Virus record (IMG/VR): IMGVR_UViG_3300035703_000094
Span: 1 to 62,646 of that record
Reading direction: 5' to 3' (one strand)
Origin: a virus
Length of the DNA stretch: 62,646 bases
How positions within the stretch are numbered: position 1 is the stretch's first letter; the number at the start of each line of letters is the position of its first letter. The notes under the pieces were generated by a model. It was not told the origin of the DNA and made no database searches. It was given only the letters and a program-made list of their open reading frames with translations. Positions 50,720 through 57,717 of the stretch are shown here, piece by piece. Position numbers and translations under genes: made by a program.

Positions 50720-50833
50720 ATGTTTTTCTTCACACCCTTGGAATTATTTATAATTCTCGTTGTTGGCTTTGCCTTTCTCACGCTGTCCGACATTGTAATC
50801 AATGTCGTGAAGGATGTCCTCTCAAAAGAGTGA
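50720..50833 (+). CDS. Very small membrane protein, 37 aa, behind the ribozyme
   Basis: The protein starts MFFFTPLELFIILVVGFAFL, a single membrane helix, and ends with DIVINVVKDVLSKE. ATG at 50720 has GGGAG at 50709-50713, and this Shine-Dalgarno sequence includes the last bases of the hammerhead ribozyme. It is the first plus-strand gene of the early arm. A longer in-frame start at 50609 would translate through the ribozyme and is rejected. Possible roles are a holin-like or host-membrane-acting peptide. Confidence 0.75.
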   Translation: MFFFTPLELFIILVVGFAFLTLSDIVINVVKDVLSKE

Positions 50834-50841
50834 GGTGACCT

Positions 50842-51525
50842 ATGCCTACGTTGCTTGCACAAAACAGCAAGATTGCCAAGAGCGCAACTGCTGAATACGT
50901 TGTATTCAACTTCGGGATACCTGCATGGAAGTCCAAGACTGGCATGATTACATGCCCTGCGGCTGGCATCTGCGGAAAACAAGGCGGATGCTACGCATTG
51001 CAGGGGCCGTATCGGTTCAGCAATGTGGCCAGCGTGTACGAGTGGAGATTGACGCAAGCCGAGACAGAAACATTCCCGATTCTGATGCAATCAGAATTAG
51101 ACGAGGCAAAACGCAAGGCTACCAAACGTGGCCGCAAGGTTGTCATCCGCATACACGATAGCGGTGACTTCTATTCGGTTCCTTACTTGCGGAAATGGTT
51201 GGCAATTATTGTAGCCAACGAAGATGTTTACTTCTATGCCTACACGAAACAAGTTCGCTTGTTCAGTAAGTTACTGGACAAGTTACCTAGTAACTTCCGT
51301 GTCATCTTCTCCGAGGGTGGCATCTTCGATGACGAGATTGACACAGCTACTCAATTCCACAGTCGAGTCTTCCCTTCTAGGGAAGCATTGCTTGCCGCTG
51401 GCTATGCTGACGCAAGCGAGAACGATTTGGTGGCAGGCATGGGCGACAATATCCGCATCGGCCTTATCTATCACGGTGCTGACAGCAAGCAATGGACAAC
51501 TGACGAACAGGAGAAAGTGTCATGA
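50842..51525 (+). CDS. GP88-family protein
   Basis: A 227-residue protein resembling the mycobacteriophage gene 88 family. It has KTGMITCPAAGICGKQGGCY near the N-terminus (C38, C44, C50), then a charged central region with VVIRIHDSGDFYSVPYLRKW and VYFYAYTKQVRLF. The three clustered cysteines suggest a metal or Fe-S site, and the later parts have the strand/helix alternation of a barrel. The biochemical function of the family is not established. The start follows GAGGTGACCT, and its stop overlaps the next start. Confidence 0.8.
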   Translation: MPTLLAQNSKIAKSATAEYVVFNFGIPAWKSKTGMITCPAAGICGKQGGCYALQGPYRFSNVASVYEWRLTQAETETFPILMQSELDEAKRKATKRGRKVVIRIHDSGDFYSVPYLRKWLAIIVANEDVYFYAYTKQVRLFSKLLDKLPSNFRVIFSEGGIFDDEIDTATQFHSRVFPSREALLAAGYADASENDLVAGMGDNIRIGLIYHGADSKQWTTDEQEKVS

Positions 51526-51695
51526 CAATAGCACGTTACAGAGAATTGCTGGGCCATCCATACTATAAGTATGAGGTTGAATTGATTGTGCTTTCCAATG
51601 GAAAGCGCATCAAGATTGCTGCAATAAATTGCAGAGACGATGACGAGTTGGCTCAAGCCACAGAGTGGGTTGAGTTTGTACTGAAGGGAGAATGA
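51522..51695 (+). CDS. Hypothetical protein, 57 aa
   Basis: A short reading frame starting MTIARYRELLGHPYYKYEVE, then LIVLSNGKRIKIAAINCRDD, ending LKGE. It overlaps the GP88 stop by four bases (ATGA), the usual coupling in this arm. The composition is that of a folded alpha/beta domain. Not recognised. Confidence 0.65.
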   Translation: MTIARYRELLGHPYYKYEVELIVLSNGKRIKIAAINCRDDDELAQATEWVEFVLKGE

Positions 51696-51697
51696 AC

Positions 51698-51892
51698 ATG
51701 GAAAACACGATGGCTGCAACGTACAAGGCATTCCTTGAGGAATGCACCACGAAGGAAGAGTGGAACACGCTCATTGACCTTGCTTTGCAAGACTGTTACT
51801 CGGCAGGCAATTCATTCTACGCTGACCTGTGGCTGTACTTCCACGATGGCAGCGACTGCGATGTGAAATACAACGTGTGCGAGGAGGTATAA
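51698..51892 (+). CDS. Hypothetical acidic protein, 64 aa
   Basis: The protein starts MENTMAATYKAFLEECTTKE and ends CDVKYNVCEEV. The ATG at 51698 is preferred to one at 51692 because AAGGGAG lies directly before the latter, too close to serve it. The order ribosome-binding site, ATGAAC, ATG recurs before several genes of this arm. The protein is acidic and helical, with scattered Cys, and is not recognised. Confidence 0.65.
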   Translation: MENTMAATYKAFLEECTTKEEWNTLIDLALQDCYSAGNSFYADLWLYFHDGSDCDVKYNVCEEV

Positions 51893-51893
51893 A

Positions 51894-52253
51894 ATGCGAG
51901 TGTTTGTCTACCGCAATCTTCGGAAAAAGTGCTTTAGCATCAAGGCTTTGGAGGGGCCGAACAAGGGACGCGTCATTGCGAGGCGTCACTTCGTTGACCT
52001 GACCGACGTGACCTTCAAGGTCAGCGAGGCAGGCAGGCAGCGTGTGCTCCGGACTGGACAGAAGAACGTACACGCTGGGCTGGTAGGTCAGTGGAATGAC
52101 AGGCTACTACCGCTCTCACCTGTGGCAGAGGAGAAGGAAGTCAAGTATAACCCGCGAGAATCGGGAGAGTTTCGGCTGATGGACAACACGCCAATCAAGG
52201 TGGCCAAGTGTGCGAAATTGTTTGGCGGTAAATACATTTTGGTGGAGGTGTAA
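51894..52253 (+). CDS. Hypothetical protein, 119 aa
   Basis: A basic protein rich in beta strands: MRVFVYRNLRKKCFSIKALE, then GRVIARRHFVDLTDVTFKVS, later KVAKCAKLFGGKYILVEV. Several Arg and Lys lie on the strands, which suggests nucleic-acid binding. No family was recognised. It follows GAGGAGGTATAAA, a strong ribosome-binding site. Confidence 0.7.
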   Translation: MRVFVYRNLRKKCFSIKALEGPNKGRVIARRHFVDLTDVTFKVSEAGRQRVLRTGQKNVHAGLVGQWNDRLLPLSPVAEEKEVKYNPRESGEFRLMDNTPIKVAKCAKLFGGKYILVEV

Positions 52254-52254
52254 C

Positions 52255-52611
52255 ATGGTGAAATTAGATGGTTACAAGAGGGTTTCAATTAACGAAGTAG
52301 ATGGGTCGAGCCTGAAGACACACATCGAAGCGACCTACGGAGAGCTAGTCACCCTACTGGGTGAACCGGAGGAGTGCGATGGATACAAGGTATCCGGTGA
52401 GTGGGCAGTCAAAGACAAGGACGGCAACGTGTGTACAGTCTACGACTGGAAGCGGACACGCCTCTATGACTTCGCTCTACCGAGTGTCGAAGTCTTTCGT
52501 GCAATGAAGTATCCTACCACATTCAACATAGGAGGACACAGTGGCTACGCTGCGGAGAACTTCCGTCACCAACTAGAGCTGCAATTACTGGCACTTAGAA
52601 ATAAACGCTAA
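52255..52611 (+). CDS. Hypothetical protein, 118 aa
   Basis: The protein starts MVKLDGYKRVSINEVDGSSL. The middle has a pattern seen in many small phage proteins that act on a ligand or partner, LVTLLGEPEECDGYKVSGEW, then WAVKDKDGNVCTVYDWKRTR. The C-terminus is helical. ATG at 52255 follows GGTGGAGGTG. It ends before a 68-base gap. The function is unknown. Confidence 0.7.
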   Translation: MVKLDGYKRVSINEVDGSSLKTHIEATYGELVTLLGEPEECDGYKVSGEWAVKDKDGNVCTVYDWKRTRLYDFALPSVEVFRAMKYPTTFNIGGHSGYAAENFRHQLELQLLALRNKR

Positions 52612-52623
52612 ACTTATTACAAC

Positions 52624-52636
52624 TTGTTCCGAACAA
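52624..52636. promoter_or_regulatory. Short palindrome TTGTTC-C-GAACAA
   Basis: A 13-base inverted repeat lies in the 68-base gap before the DUF932 gene. A second small repeat, GGCC-AATTCC-GGCC, follows (52645-52658). Either could be a regulator site or a message hairpin. A good -10/-35 pair is not apparent beside them, so the assignment is weak. Confidence 0.35.
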
Positions 52637-52679
52637 TAATTCATGGCCAATTCCGGCCTTACTTCACAGGAGATTCCAC

Positions 52680-53459
52680 ATGACGAACATTATCACACTC
52701 GCAAAGAACGCTACCGCTGCTGCAAACTGCGTGTCCGAGAACTACAAGTTCCTGAGTACACAGCAAGCACACGAGGTACTGGCTGACTTCGGCTTCATGG
52801 AGTCACGCTACCGTCAGAGCAAGGGAGCAGGCGAGAGACAAGGATTCCAGAAACATATCAGCATCTTCGAGAGAGACACAGACAAGGACGAAGATGGACG
52901 CTTCAACCTGCTCATGCTCAACTCACACGATGGAACATCCTCGCTCCGGCTTGAGGCTGGATACTTCAGGATTCTCTGTGAGAATCAGCTTGGCTCTGGC
53001 GATGTGGGTGTGCGAATCATTCACCGTGGCGAGGCACTGACTCGCTTCGCTGACTCGATTCCATTGGTCATCCATCAGATGCAAATGTTCAAGGAAGTCA
53101 AGTCCTTGCTCCGTGACAAAGTGCTCAACACAGATGCTCAGATGGAGCTTGCCCGCCTTGCACTGCAACTGCGCGAGGTTAAGTTCGAGACACTCGACGC
53201 TTACCAGACCGAGCGTAACCTGCTCAACATGCTGGTGCGTAGACGCTACGAGGATACAGGCAACAACGCATGGAAGGTATTCAATGCAGTGCAGGAGAAC
53301 GTAGTCAAGGGCGGTGTGCGCCTGTACCAGAATGCAGGTACCGTGGAAGCACCGAAGGATGTGCTCCGCAAGATTCGGCCACTGACTTCGGCAGAGCGGC
53401 TGCTCGACGTGAACAATGCACTGACCGAGTGTGCAATCCAACTGGCCCGCGCTGCATAA
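52680..53459 (+). CDS. DUF932-family phage/plasmid protein
   Basis: A 259-residue protein whose core is NLLMLNSHDGTSSLRLEAGY and FRILCENQL, the signature of DUF932 proteins, widespread on plasmids and in phages. The biochemical role of the family is not established. The C-terminal half is helical and charged (RDKVLNTDAQMELARLALQL and following). It starts at 52680 after CAGGAGATTCCAC. It is the largest gene of the early small-gene cluster. Confidence 0.82.
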   Translation: MTNIITLAKNATAAANCVSENYKFLSTQQAHEVLADFGFMESRYRQSKGAGERQGFQKHISIFERDTDKDEDGRFNLLMLNSHDGTSSLRLEAGYFRILCENQLGSGDVGVRIIHRGEALTRFADSIPLVIHQMQMFKEVKSLLRDKVLNTDAQMELARLALQLREVKFETLDAYQTERNLLNMLVRRRYEDTGNNAWKVFNAVQENVVKGGVRLYQNAGTVEAPKDVLRKIRPLTSAERLLDVNNALTECAIQLARAA

Positions 53460-53488
53460 CAAGCAGCGCATCACGAAGGAGAATGAAC

Positions 53489-53854
53489 ATGGATACACAG
53501 CAAGCATTTGAAATGGCAGTCAAACATCTCCGCAAACAAGGCTGCCACTCGCAACGCGTTGGTCGCTTTGAGTTAGAGGGTACAGCAATTTGCATGTACC
53601 GCATGAACGGCCTAAAATGTGCAGTCGGTGCGTTAATACCCGACGAAGTCTATCAGGAATCCTTTGAAGGTATAGGTATTGGTGCGTTAATTAACGATTT
53701 TGCTGACCTGAACAATCTGTTTAAGAAGGTGGACTTAAAGCTACTTGAAGACCTGCAACATGTGCATGACAATTGCGGAGTCACGGATTGGGAAAAGGAA
53801 TGGAAAGAACTTTCAGAAGTTTACGGGTTGACAATGCCGAGCAAAGGAGAATGA
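53489..53854 (+). CDS. Hypothetical protein, 121 aa
   Basis: The protein starts MDTQQAFEMAVKHLRKQGCH and has LKCAVGALIPDEVYQESFEG and, later, LLEDLQHVHDNCGVTDWEKE. The segment NGLKCAVGALIPDE recurs in many small phage proteins, but no biochemical role is assigned. ATG at 53489 follows the recurring AAGGAGAATGAACATG context; an upstream start at 53270 would overlap the DUF932 gene for 190 bases and was rejected. Confidence 0.72.
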   Translation: MDTQQAFEMAVKHLRKQGCHSQRVGRFELEGTAICMYRMNGLKCAVGALIPDEVYQESFEGIGIGALINDFADLNNLFKKVDLKLLEDLQHVHDNCGVTDWEKEWKELSEVYGLTMPSKGE

Positions 53855-53856
53855 GT

Positions 53857-54024
53857 ATGAGCAAGTTTGTAGTTGTGATTAATGTAACTGTCGAATATGA
53901 GGAAGACTTTGAGGAGCTTGACCGTATGCTGCAACGTGCCTCGTGCATCTCGGACTACGAGTACATGCACACCTTTGACCTTGTCGATGAAGGTGAACCA
54001 CTCAATGCAAATGAAGGAAACTAA
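53857..54024 (+). CDS. Hypothetical protein, 55 aa
   Basis: An acidic protein starting MSKFVVVINVTVEYEEDFEE. ATG at 53857 follows AAAGGAGAATGAGT at the proper distance. The in-frame ATG at 53851 is too close to the Shine-Dalgarno sequence. A beta strand followed by a helix is predicted. Unknown function. The gene is followed by an 86-base structured leader. Confidence 0.65.
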   Translation: MSKFVVVINVTVEYEEDFEELDRMLQRASCISDYEYMHTFDLVDEGEPLNANEGN

Positions 54025-54026
54025 GA

Positions 54027-54110
54027 CACGGTGTTCCTGCAGGTGCGGAGCACCGGAAGGTTTCGTAGGGCGCAGTCCTACGGACTTCGAGCGACCGAAG
54101 GGAGTGACGA
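54027..54110 (+). promoter_or_regulatory. Structured RNA leader, switch-like
   Basis: The leader of the gene at 54111 can form three hairpins: GGTGC-gga-GCACC (54042-54054), CGTAGG-N7-CCTACG (54064-54082) and CTTCG-N6-CGAAG (54085-54100). The last covers part of the GAAGGGAG ribosome-binding site. GAAG at 54056-54059 can instead pair with CTTC at 54085-54088 to extend the middle stem and free the site. Two mutually exclusive folds is the design of a riboswitch or attenuator. No known class was recognised. Confidence 0.55.
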
Positions 54111-54407
54111 ATGAAGATTGAACTGAGACCACAGGATGGTGCGCGGTACAAAAAGACACGTGTCTATGTGTGGCGCGATGACGAGACCATCACAGAGAAC
54201 ATAATCAATCGACGCTTCAGACCCCACAGGCAGTGGAGGAAGGACGTGCTGCCCAAAGTTTTCAGTGAGTTAGGTTTGGCTGAAGGTACAAGGGCACGTT
54301 GGAGTCAGTACGCAGGCTGTACCTGCGGCTGCTCACCTGCCTTCATCTTGGACATCAATCTTGCGAACCGTGATGTGCACGTGAAACTGGGAGGAGAACA
54401 GGCATGA
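54111..54407 (+). CDS. Hypothetical protein, 98 aa, under a structured leader
   Basis: The protein starts MKIELRPQDGARYKKTRVYV and has a cysteine group YAGCTCGCSPAFIL near residues 69-82, where C71, C73 and C75 lie with spacing C-x-C-x-C. The C-terminus has alternating hydrophobic and charged residues. It may bind a metal. The leader with alternate folds suggests its expression is controlled at translation. Overlaps the next gene by four bases. Confidence 0.7.
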   Translation: MKIELRPQDGARYKKTRVYVWRDDETITENIINRRFRPHRQWRKDVLPKVFSELGLAEGTRARWSQYAGCTCGCSPAFILDINLANRDVHVKLGGEQA

Positions 54408-54601
54408 ATGTATCTGAATTGATTGAGATTCTCAAGACACTCGACGGAGATGCCGATGTGGGTATCTTCGTTGACCGGCTGAACGGCGACGAGTGGGAGA
54501 GTGAACTGGTTGTAATGAATGCAGATGACCTAGTCATTGCCAACAGTTACGCTGCCTTCCAAGTACCAAGCGAAAGGAGTTTCGACGATGACGAAGAGTG
54601 A
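54404..54601 (+). CDS. Hypothetical acidic protein, 65 aa
   Basis: The protein starts MNVSELIEILKTLDGDADVG, then IFVDRLNGDEWESELVVMNA. The start NVSELIEILK.LDGDA.V recurs in small phage proteins of unknown role. It is acidic, with no catalytic motif. The start overlaps the preceding gene and the end overlaps the next by 14 bases. Confidence 0.72.
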   Translation: MNVSELIEILKTLDGDADVGIFVDRLNGDEWESELVVMNADDLVIANSYAAFQVPSERSFDDDEE

Positions 54602-54794
54602 AGTACCTGTATACGTAGTTTGGTGGAGCGACGGTGAGCAGGACTTCGAGCCTGTGTACGCTGCGGCACTAGAGTGTGACGCGACAGACTACATTCTCGA
54701 CCGCGAAGATGACAACGGAAATGTATATGTTATGACGAAGACTTACAGTCAACAGCCAACACTGGAGACAATGCCAGAGGAGGACGAGCAGTGA
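54588..54794 (+). CDS. Hypothetical acidic protein, 68 aa
   Basis: The protein starts MTKSEVPVYVVWWSDGEQDF, then CDATDYILDREDDNGNVYVM. ATG at 54588 follows GAAAGGAGTTTCGACG and is preferred to an upstream ATG at 54537. It is strongly acidic and beta-rich, resembling DNA-mimic-like small phage proteins in charge, but this is speculation. Overlaps the next start by four bases. Confidence 0.68.
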   Translation: MTKSEVPVYVVWWSDGEQDFEPVYAAALECDATDYILDREDDNGNVYVMTKTYSQQPTLETMPEEDEQ

Positions 54795-55093
54795 AAACAA
54801 AACATTACTCCAAAGACCCTGCAATCTTAACAGTGACGCGAAGTGACGGAGAAGTGTTATTCCATAGCAAGGGAAAATTGTGGCGTTGTTTGGGCAATCC
54901 AAACTGGATAGAACAAGCGACCCGATTCAAAACACTGCCCCATGCAATAAAGGTAGCGCGAAAGAAATACAGCCGGATGTTAGGTGGATACCTGTCTAGC
55001 TGGACTGTGACTACTGCGATACCGAAGGTATTGACAGAGGAGATGCCTTCCTATCGGGCCGAGGATAGCGAGTCTAAGCTAAGCATAGACTAG
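54791..55093 (+). CDS. Hypothetical basic protein, 100 aa
   Basis: The protein starts with GTG (54791) overlapping the previous stop. It begins MKTKHYSKDPAILTVTRSDG and is basic, with LWRCLGNPNWIEQATRFKTL in the middle and a Ser/Asp-rich end. The last codons run into the repeat cluster at 55077. The function is unknown. Confidence 0.68.
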   Translation: MKTKHYSKDPAILTVTRSDGEVLFHSKGKLWRCLGNPNWIEQATRFKTLPHAIKVARKKYSRMLGGYLSSWTVTTAIPKVLTEEMPSYRAEDSESKLSID

Positions 55094-55151
55094 CTACGCT
55101 GCGTAGCTATGACTAGCTAAGCATAGACTAGCGTAGCTATAAACTAGCTAC
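55077..55151. repeat. Cluster of nested repeats built on TAGCTA
   Basis: AGCTAAGCATAGACTAGC occurs twice (55077-55094 and 55115-55132). Between and beyond the copies are the inverted repeats TAGCTACGC-t-GCGTAGCTA (55091-55109) and GTAGCTA-taaac-TAGCTAC (55133-55151). The cluster spans the end of the preceding gene and the gap before the next one. It could be a set of sites for one dimeric regulator or an origin-like element. The core CTAGCTAAGC recurs at 46490 on the minus strand. Confidence 0.7.
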
Positions 55152-55247
55152 CCTTGGCAGTAATGAATAACGTAGGAAGGATAGCCCCATTATACCAAGC
55201 CTCTCAATTCTGTCAAGTCCAACTTAACAATAGGAGAACAACCTGTT

Positions 55248-55565
55248 ATGACTGTCGTTTCATCTATCGAAAAAGATACCCTGTTCGGCTGCCCTGTGCA
55301 AATCTACACCAGCGTCACTGCCCCCTACGGGGATGGCCTGCTCATGATTAGTCTCGAAGTGCCCAACCATTCGAGCATCCTACTCTACTCGCAGAGTCAA
55401 CGCTCTGCGGTGGAACTGGGCAAGGACAAGAACCTCTACGGCCTGTCAGAGGAAGACAAAAAGATATTGATTAGTTCTGCTCAACACAACATGAAACTGG
55501 AGGAGGTCAAACGTGAAACGTACAACAAAATCAGAAGCATCAGCGAACTGTTCAACCGTGACTGA
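55248..55565 (+). CDS. Hypothetical protein, 105 aa
   Basis: The protein starts MTVVSSIEKDTLFGCPVQIY, then DGLLMISLEVPNHSSILLYS. The C-terminus is a charged helix. The gene follows the TAGCTA repeat cluster and a further gap of about 95 bases that may hold its promoter, since TATAAA occurs at 55138. No motif is recognised. It ends inside the next overlapping gene. Confidence 0.68.
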   Translation: MTVVSSIEKDTLFGCPVQIYTSVTAPYGDGLLMISLEVPNHSSILLYSQSQRSAVELGKDKNLYGLSEEDKKILISSAQHNMKLEEVKRETYNKIRSISELFNRD

Positions 55566-55761
55566 GGAGACTAACGTCATCCAACTGAACGTCAATGAAT
55601 CAGGCAGGCGTGGCCACATCCGCAGCAAAGCGGGCTTCCTGTGGGAATACCGTGGCAACGGCCCAGTCTGTACCGAGCGTGGCAAGGCAAGCAAATACAC
55701 CAAGGAGAAACGCAATGAAGACAATGAACGAGTCAAGCGTAGCTACCGACTCACGACCTGA
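55513..55761 (+). CDS. Hypothetical basic protein, 82 aa
   Basis: It starts with GTG at 55513 behind GGAGGAGGTCAAAC, an excellent ribosome-binding site. The sequence contains GRRGHIRSKAGFLWEYRGNG and TERGKASKYTKEKRNEDNER, a basic and possibly nucleic-acid-binding composition. It overlaps the previous gene by 53 bases and the next by 47. The function is unknown. Confidence 0.62.
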   Translation: MKRTTKSEASANCSTVTEETNVIQLNVNESGRRGHIRSKAGFLWEYRGNGPVCTERGKASKYTKEKRNEDNERVKRSYRLTT

Positions 55762-55921
55762 TGCTCAGGTCATTCCGTTTCCGACGTGGGCAATCCGCCG
55801 CACTCCACCGCAAGCTATCCCATACGAGCAGACCAAGGAGTACGAGGAACGGATGGCCCGCATCCGCGACAAGATTCATCACATCAACCGCATGATACGG
55901 GAAAGGAGCGAGAATGGCTGA
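55715..55921 (+). CDS. Hypothetical protein, 68 aa
   Basis: The protein starts MKTMNESSVATDSRPDAQVI, with PFPTWAIRRTPPQAIPYEQT and a charged helix IRDKIHHINRMIRERSENG. ATG at 55715 follows AAGGAGAAACGCA, within the preceding gene. The Pro-rich start and helical end suggest a short binding peptide. Not recognised. Confidence 0.62.
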   Translation: MKTMNESSVATDSRPDAQVIPFPTWAIRRTPPQAIPYEQTKEYEERMARIRDKIHHINRMIRERSENG

Positions 55922-56198
55922 GCTGTACTTCATGAGCAAGCCTAATAACTTACATCGTGGTTGTATTCGGATGAACTACAAGGGACGCCTAGCTTGGGCG
56001 TTCCTTGAGCGGTGCGAGGATGGCTTTACCTTTCTGTCCAAGCCTGCCGTACTGGTGGTAAGACTGCAAGACAACAATGGAATTACACAGAAGATACGAG
56101 TACTACGTTTCCGCAAACAAGAGAACCTTAACGAATGGGTTTCACAACATCTTCAAGGACTACGAGAGGAAGGATACGATGTCTCATACATGGACTGA
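55914..56198 (+). CDS. Hypothetical protein, 94 aa
   Basis: The protein starts MAELYFMSKPNNLHRGCIRM, with beta strands CEDGFTFLSKPAVLVVRLQD and a C-terminal helix LNEWVSQHLQGLREEGYD. The ATG overlaps the preceding stop. It is unrecognised. A compact alpha/beta domain is likely. Confidence 0.68.
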   Translation: MAELYFMSKPNNLHRGCIRMNYKGRLAWAFLERCEDGFTFLSKPAVLVVRLQDNNGITQKIRVLRFRKQENLNEWVSQHLQGLREEGYDVSYMD

Positions 56199-56418
56199 AA
56201 TACTCGCTGCATTAACAGACTCAGAACTTCTCGACCTGCTTACAGAAACGGACGGCTATAAAGATGAGATGCTGACCGTCATGGCCGAGCAAGAACTGGA
56301 ACTCAGGAGCATACAACATGGAACTGCTGATTACGACTGCCTTATCCCTGACTGCGACGACCTATGGCTGGGGGGAGAAGATGTGTGGAGACATAGGAAG
56401 ACCACGTTCCTGCACTGA
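56179..56418 (+). CDS. Hypothetical acidic protein, 79 aa
   Basis: The protein starts MSHTWTEILAALTDSELLDL, then LTETDGYKDEMLTVMAEQEL. It follows GAGGAAGGATACG and is preferred to an upstream in-frame start. It has two acidic helices followed by a Cys- and Trp-containing end that overlaps the next gene for about 100 bases. The function is unknown. Confidence 0.6.
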   Translation: MSHTWTEILAALTDSELLDLLTETDGYKDEMLTVMAEQELELRSIQHGTADYDCLIPDCDDLWLGGEDVWRHRKTTFLH

Positions 56419-56692
56419 CGGTGCGGTGACCGCATCCGGCCAGCCCTTCAAACCATCCATTCCCAGCGCCGCTGTGCCCGCCCCAACCAACCGGAGGATA
56501 CAACCTACCATCCTGTACCTGAAACTCAAGGGCGTGCCCAATGCGCCATGCGTAGCCGTCATCCTGAATGACAAGGCGAACCCGCGCTGGATAGGCCAGC
56601 GTGGATTAGACCTCAGCCCTGCCGCAGTGCAGGCCCTGACAGGCAAGATGCCCACACCCTATTGGCAAGGAGAAGTTGAACAATGCCAGTGA
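56318..56692 (+). CDS. Hypothetical protein with hydrophobic N-terminus, 124 aa
   Basis: The protein starts MELLITTALSLTATTYGWGE, a short hydrophobic stretch that may be a weak signal, followed by a Pro/Ala-rich linker. A C-terminal domain with ILYLKLKGVPNAPCVAVILN and PRWIGQRGLDLSPAAVQALT follows. A second start at 56381, directly after GGGGGGAG, would remove the hydrophobic part and the long overlap with the preceding gene, and either is possible. Unknown function. Confidence 0.55.
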   Translation: MELLITTALSLTATTYGWGEKMCGDIGRPRSCTDGAVTASGQPFKPSIPSAAVPAPTNRRIQPTILYLKLKGVPNAPCVAVILNDKANPRWIGQRGLDLSPAAVQALTGKMPTPYWQGEVEQCQ

Positions 56693-56970
56693 ACAAAACA
56701 CGCTTTACATACAGAGCCGAATACGATACACACGGCAATCTGATAGGCACCACACTCGTAGACACAGGCGGTTACTTTGCCAATTGGAAACCCGAAGACT
56801 TAGCAAAGATTGCCGAGCATCTCACACCAAAGTACAGCGGTGGAAACATGAGTGAAACATTCTCGGACATCTACTTCAACCACTGTCTCAGAAGGGAGTT
56901 AGAAGCATGCGAGAAGGGCTTGGAATCTTTGTCTGTTCAGTTGTCCTCGGAGCCTGCGGGAGTACGCTGA
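56683..56970 (+). CDS. Hypothetical protein, 95 aa
   Basis: The protein starts MPVNKTRFTYRAEYDTHGNL, then a helix CLRRELEACEKGLESLSVQL. The first half is strand-rich and the second helical. It overlaps the following lipoprotein gene by 64 bases, which is one of the longer overlaps of this arm. No motif is recognised. Confidence 0.65.
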   Translation: MPVNKTRFTYRAEYDTHGNLIGTTLVDTGGYFANWKPEDLAKIAEHLTPKYSGGNMSETFSDIYFNHCLRRELEACEKGLESLSVQLSSEPAGVR

Positions 56971-57425
56971 TAAGTTGCGGAACTATTGAGGAATTACAAC
57001 CGGAACCAGTCCGACCTGTACCTGTGCTTATTGCCGAAGGGGAGCTGCGTGAGGTGGCTACGCAATTCATTGCTGACTGCAAGAAACATCTTATTGCACA
57101 ACGATGCCAACTGCCGTACCGCATTACTATGAGTTATTACCCAGAACAAAAACAACCGATGACAAGAGGTTATGCAGAGCAGTGGGGCCGAGGTTCAGTC
57201 ATTACGGAGGTGAAGATTGGCATTGTAGATTACTTGCAAACATGGAAGGATAGCCTGAAAGTTGTTGCCTATCACGAACTATTCCACGCCTTCTTTAACC
57301 TTGACCACGACGATACTTCATTCGGTATCATGAACACTTCAGGCAATTTTATTGACGATAAATACTTGTTGGAAGACTTTGATTACTTTGTAAAAAAGGA
57401 GTTTAACCGTGTCAAACACAAATAA
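56907..57425 (+). CDS. Exported lipoprotein with metzincin-like metalloprotease motif
   Basis: A 172-residue protein. Residues 1-24 form a lipoprotein signal with two possible lipobox cysteines (LGAC, C17; LISC, C24). The core motif HELFHAFFNLDH has H123, E124 and H127, with D133 at the position of the third zinc ligand and H134 next to it. FGIMN (M142) follows as a candidate Met-turn. HExxHxxGxxH/D plus Met-turn is the metzincin signature. The conserved Gly is replaced by Phe130, so it is an atypical member. It probably acts in the periplasm or on the outer surface of the cell, perhaps on host envelope proteins. It overlaps the next gene by 17 bases. Confidence 0.7.
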   Translation: MREGLGIFVCSVVLGACGSTLISCGTIEELQPEPVRPVPVLIAEGELREVATQFIADCKKHLIAQRCQLPYRITMSYYPEQKQPMTRGYAEQWGRGSVITEVKIGIVDYLQTWKDSLKVVAYHELFHAFFNLDHDDTSFGIMNTSGNFIDDKYLLEDFDYFVKKEFNRVKHK

Positions 57426-57717
57426 TCTTACCGTTGTCAGCCTTGGTTCTCTCTGTTCACAACTGCCCGTCGGAACACTTGTTACGTTAGGCACTGGTAG
57501 TCAGTGGAGACTGCAAAAAAGTTTCGAAGAAAGCGGCCCGCTCTATCTTATTTCCTTGACAAAAGATACACCGACACTTACTCTCGAACAAGCCCAACAA
57601 TTCTTTATTAATGGGGAGAACCTCAATGTCACGTTACCTGATACGCCAAGGGGAAAACGGGTGGACACTCACGACAACTCATCCGTGGGAGGAGGAACAC
57701 CTGCGGGTCAAGGTTGA
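57409..57717 (+). CDS. Hypothetical protein, 102 aa
   Basis: It starts with GTG behind AAAAAAGGAGTTTAACC. The protein is MSNTNNLTVVSLGSLCSQLP onward, beta-rich with GTLVTLGTGSQWRLQKSFEE. The last 30 residues overlap the next gene and are low complexity (Gly, Ser, Pro), suggesting the functional part ends before. Not recognised. Confidence 0.6.
   Translation: MSNTNNLTVVSLGSLCSQLPVGTLVTLGTGSQWRLQKSFEESGPLYLISLTKDTPTLTLEQAQQFFINGENLNVTLPDTPRGKRVDTHDNSSVGGGTPAGQG

Noticed and set aside
52624-52636. TTGTTC-C-GAACAA as a LexA (SOS) box
   Set aside because: Spacing and half-sites differ from known LexA boxes of both major types. Kept only as a weak palindrome.
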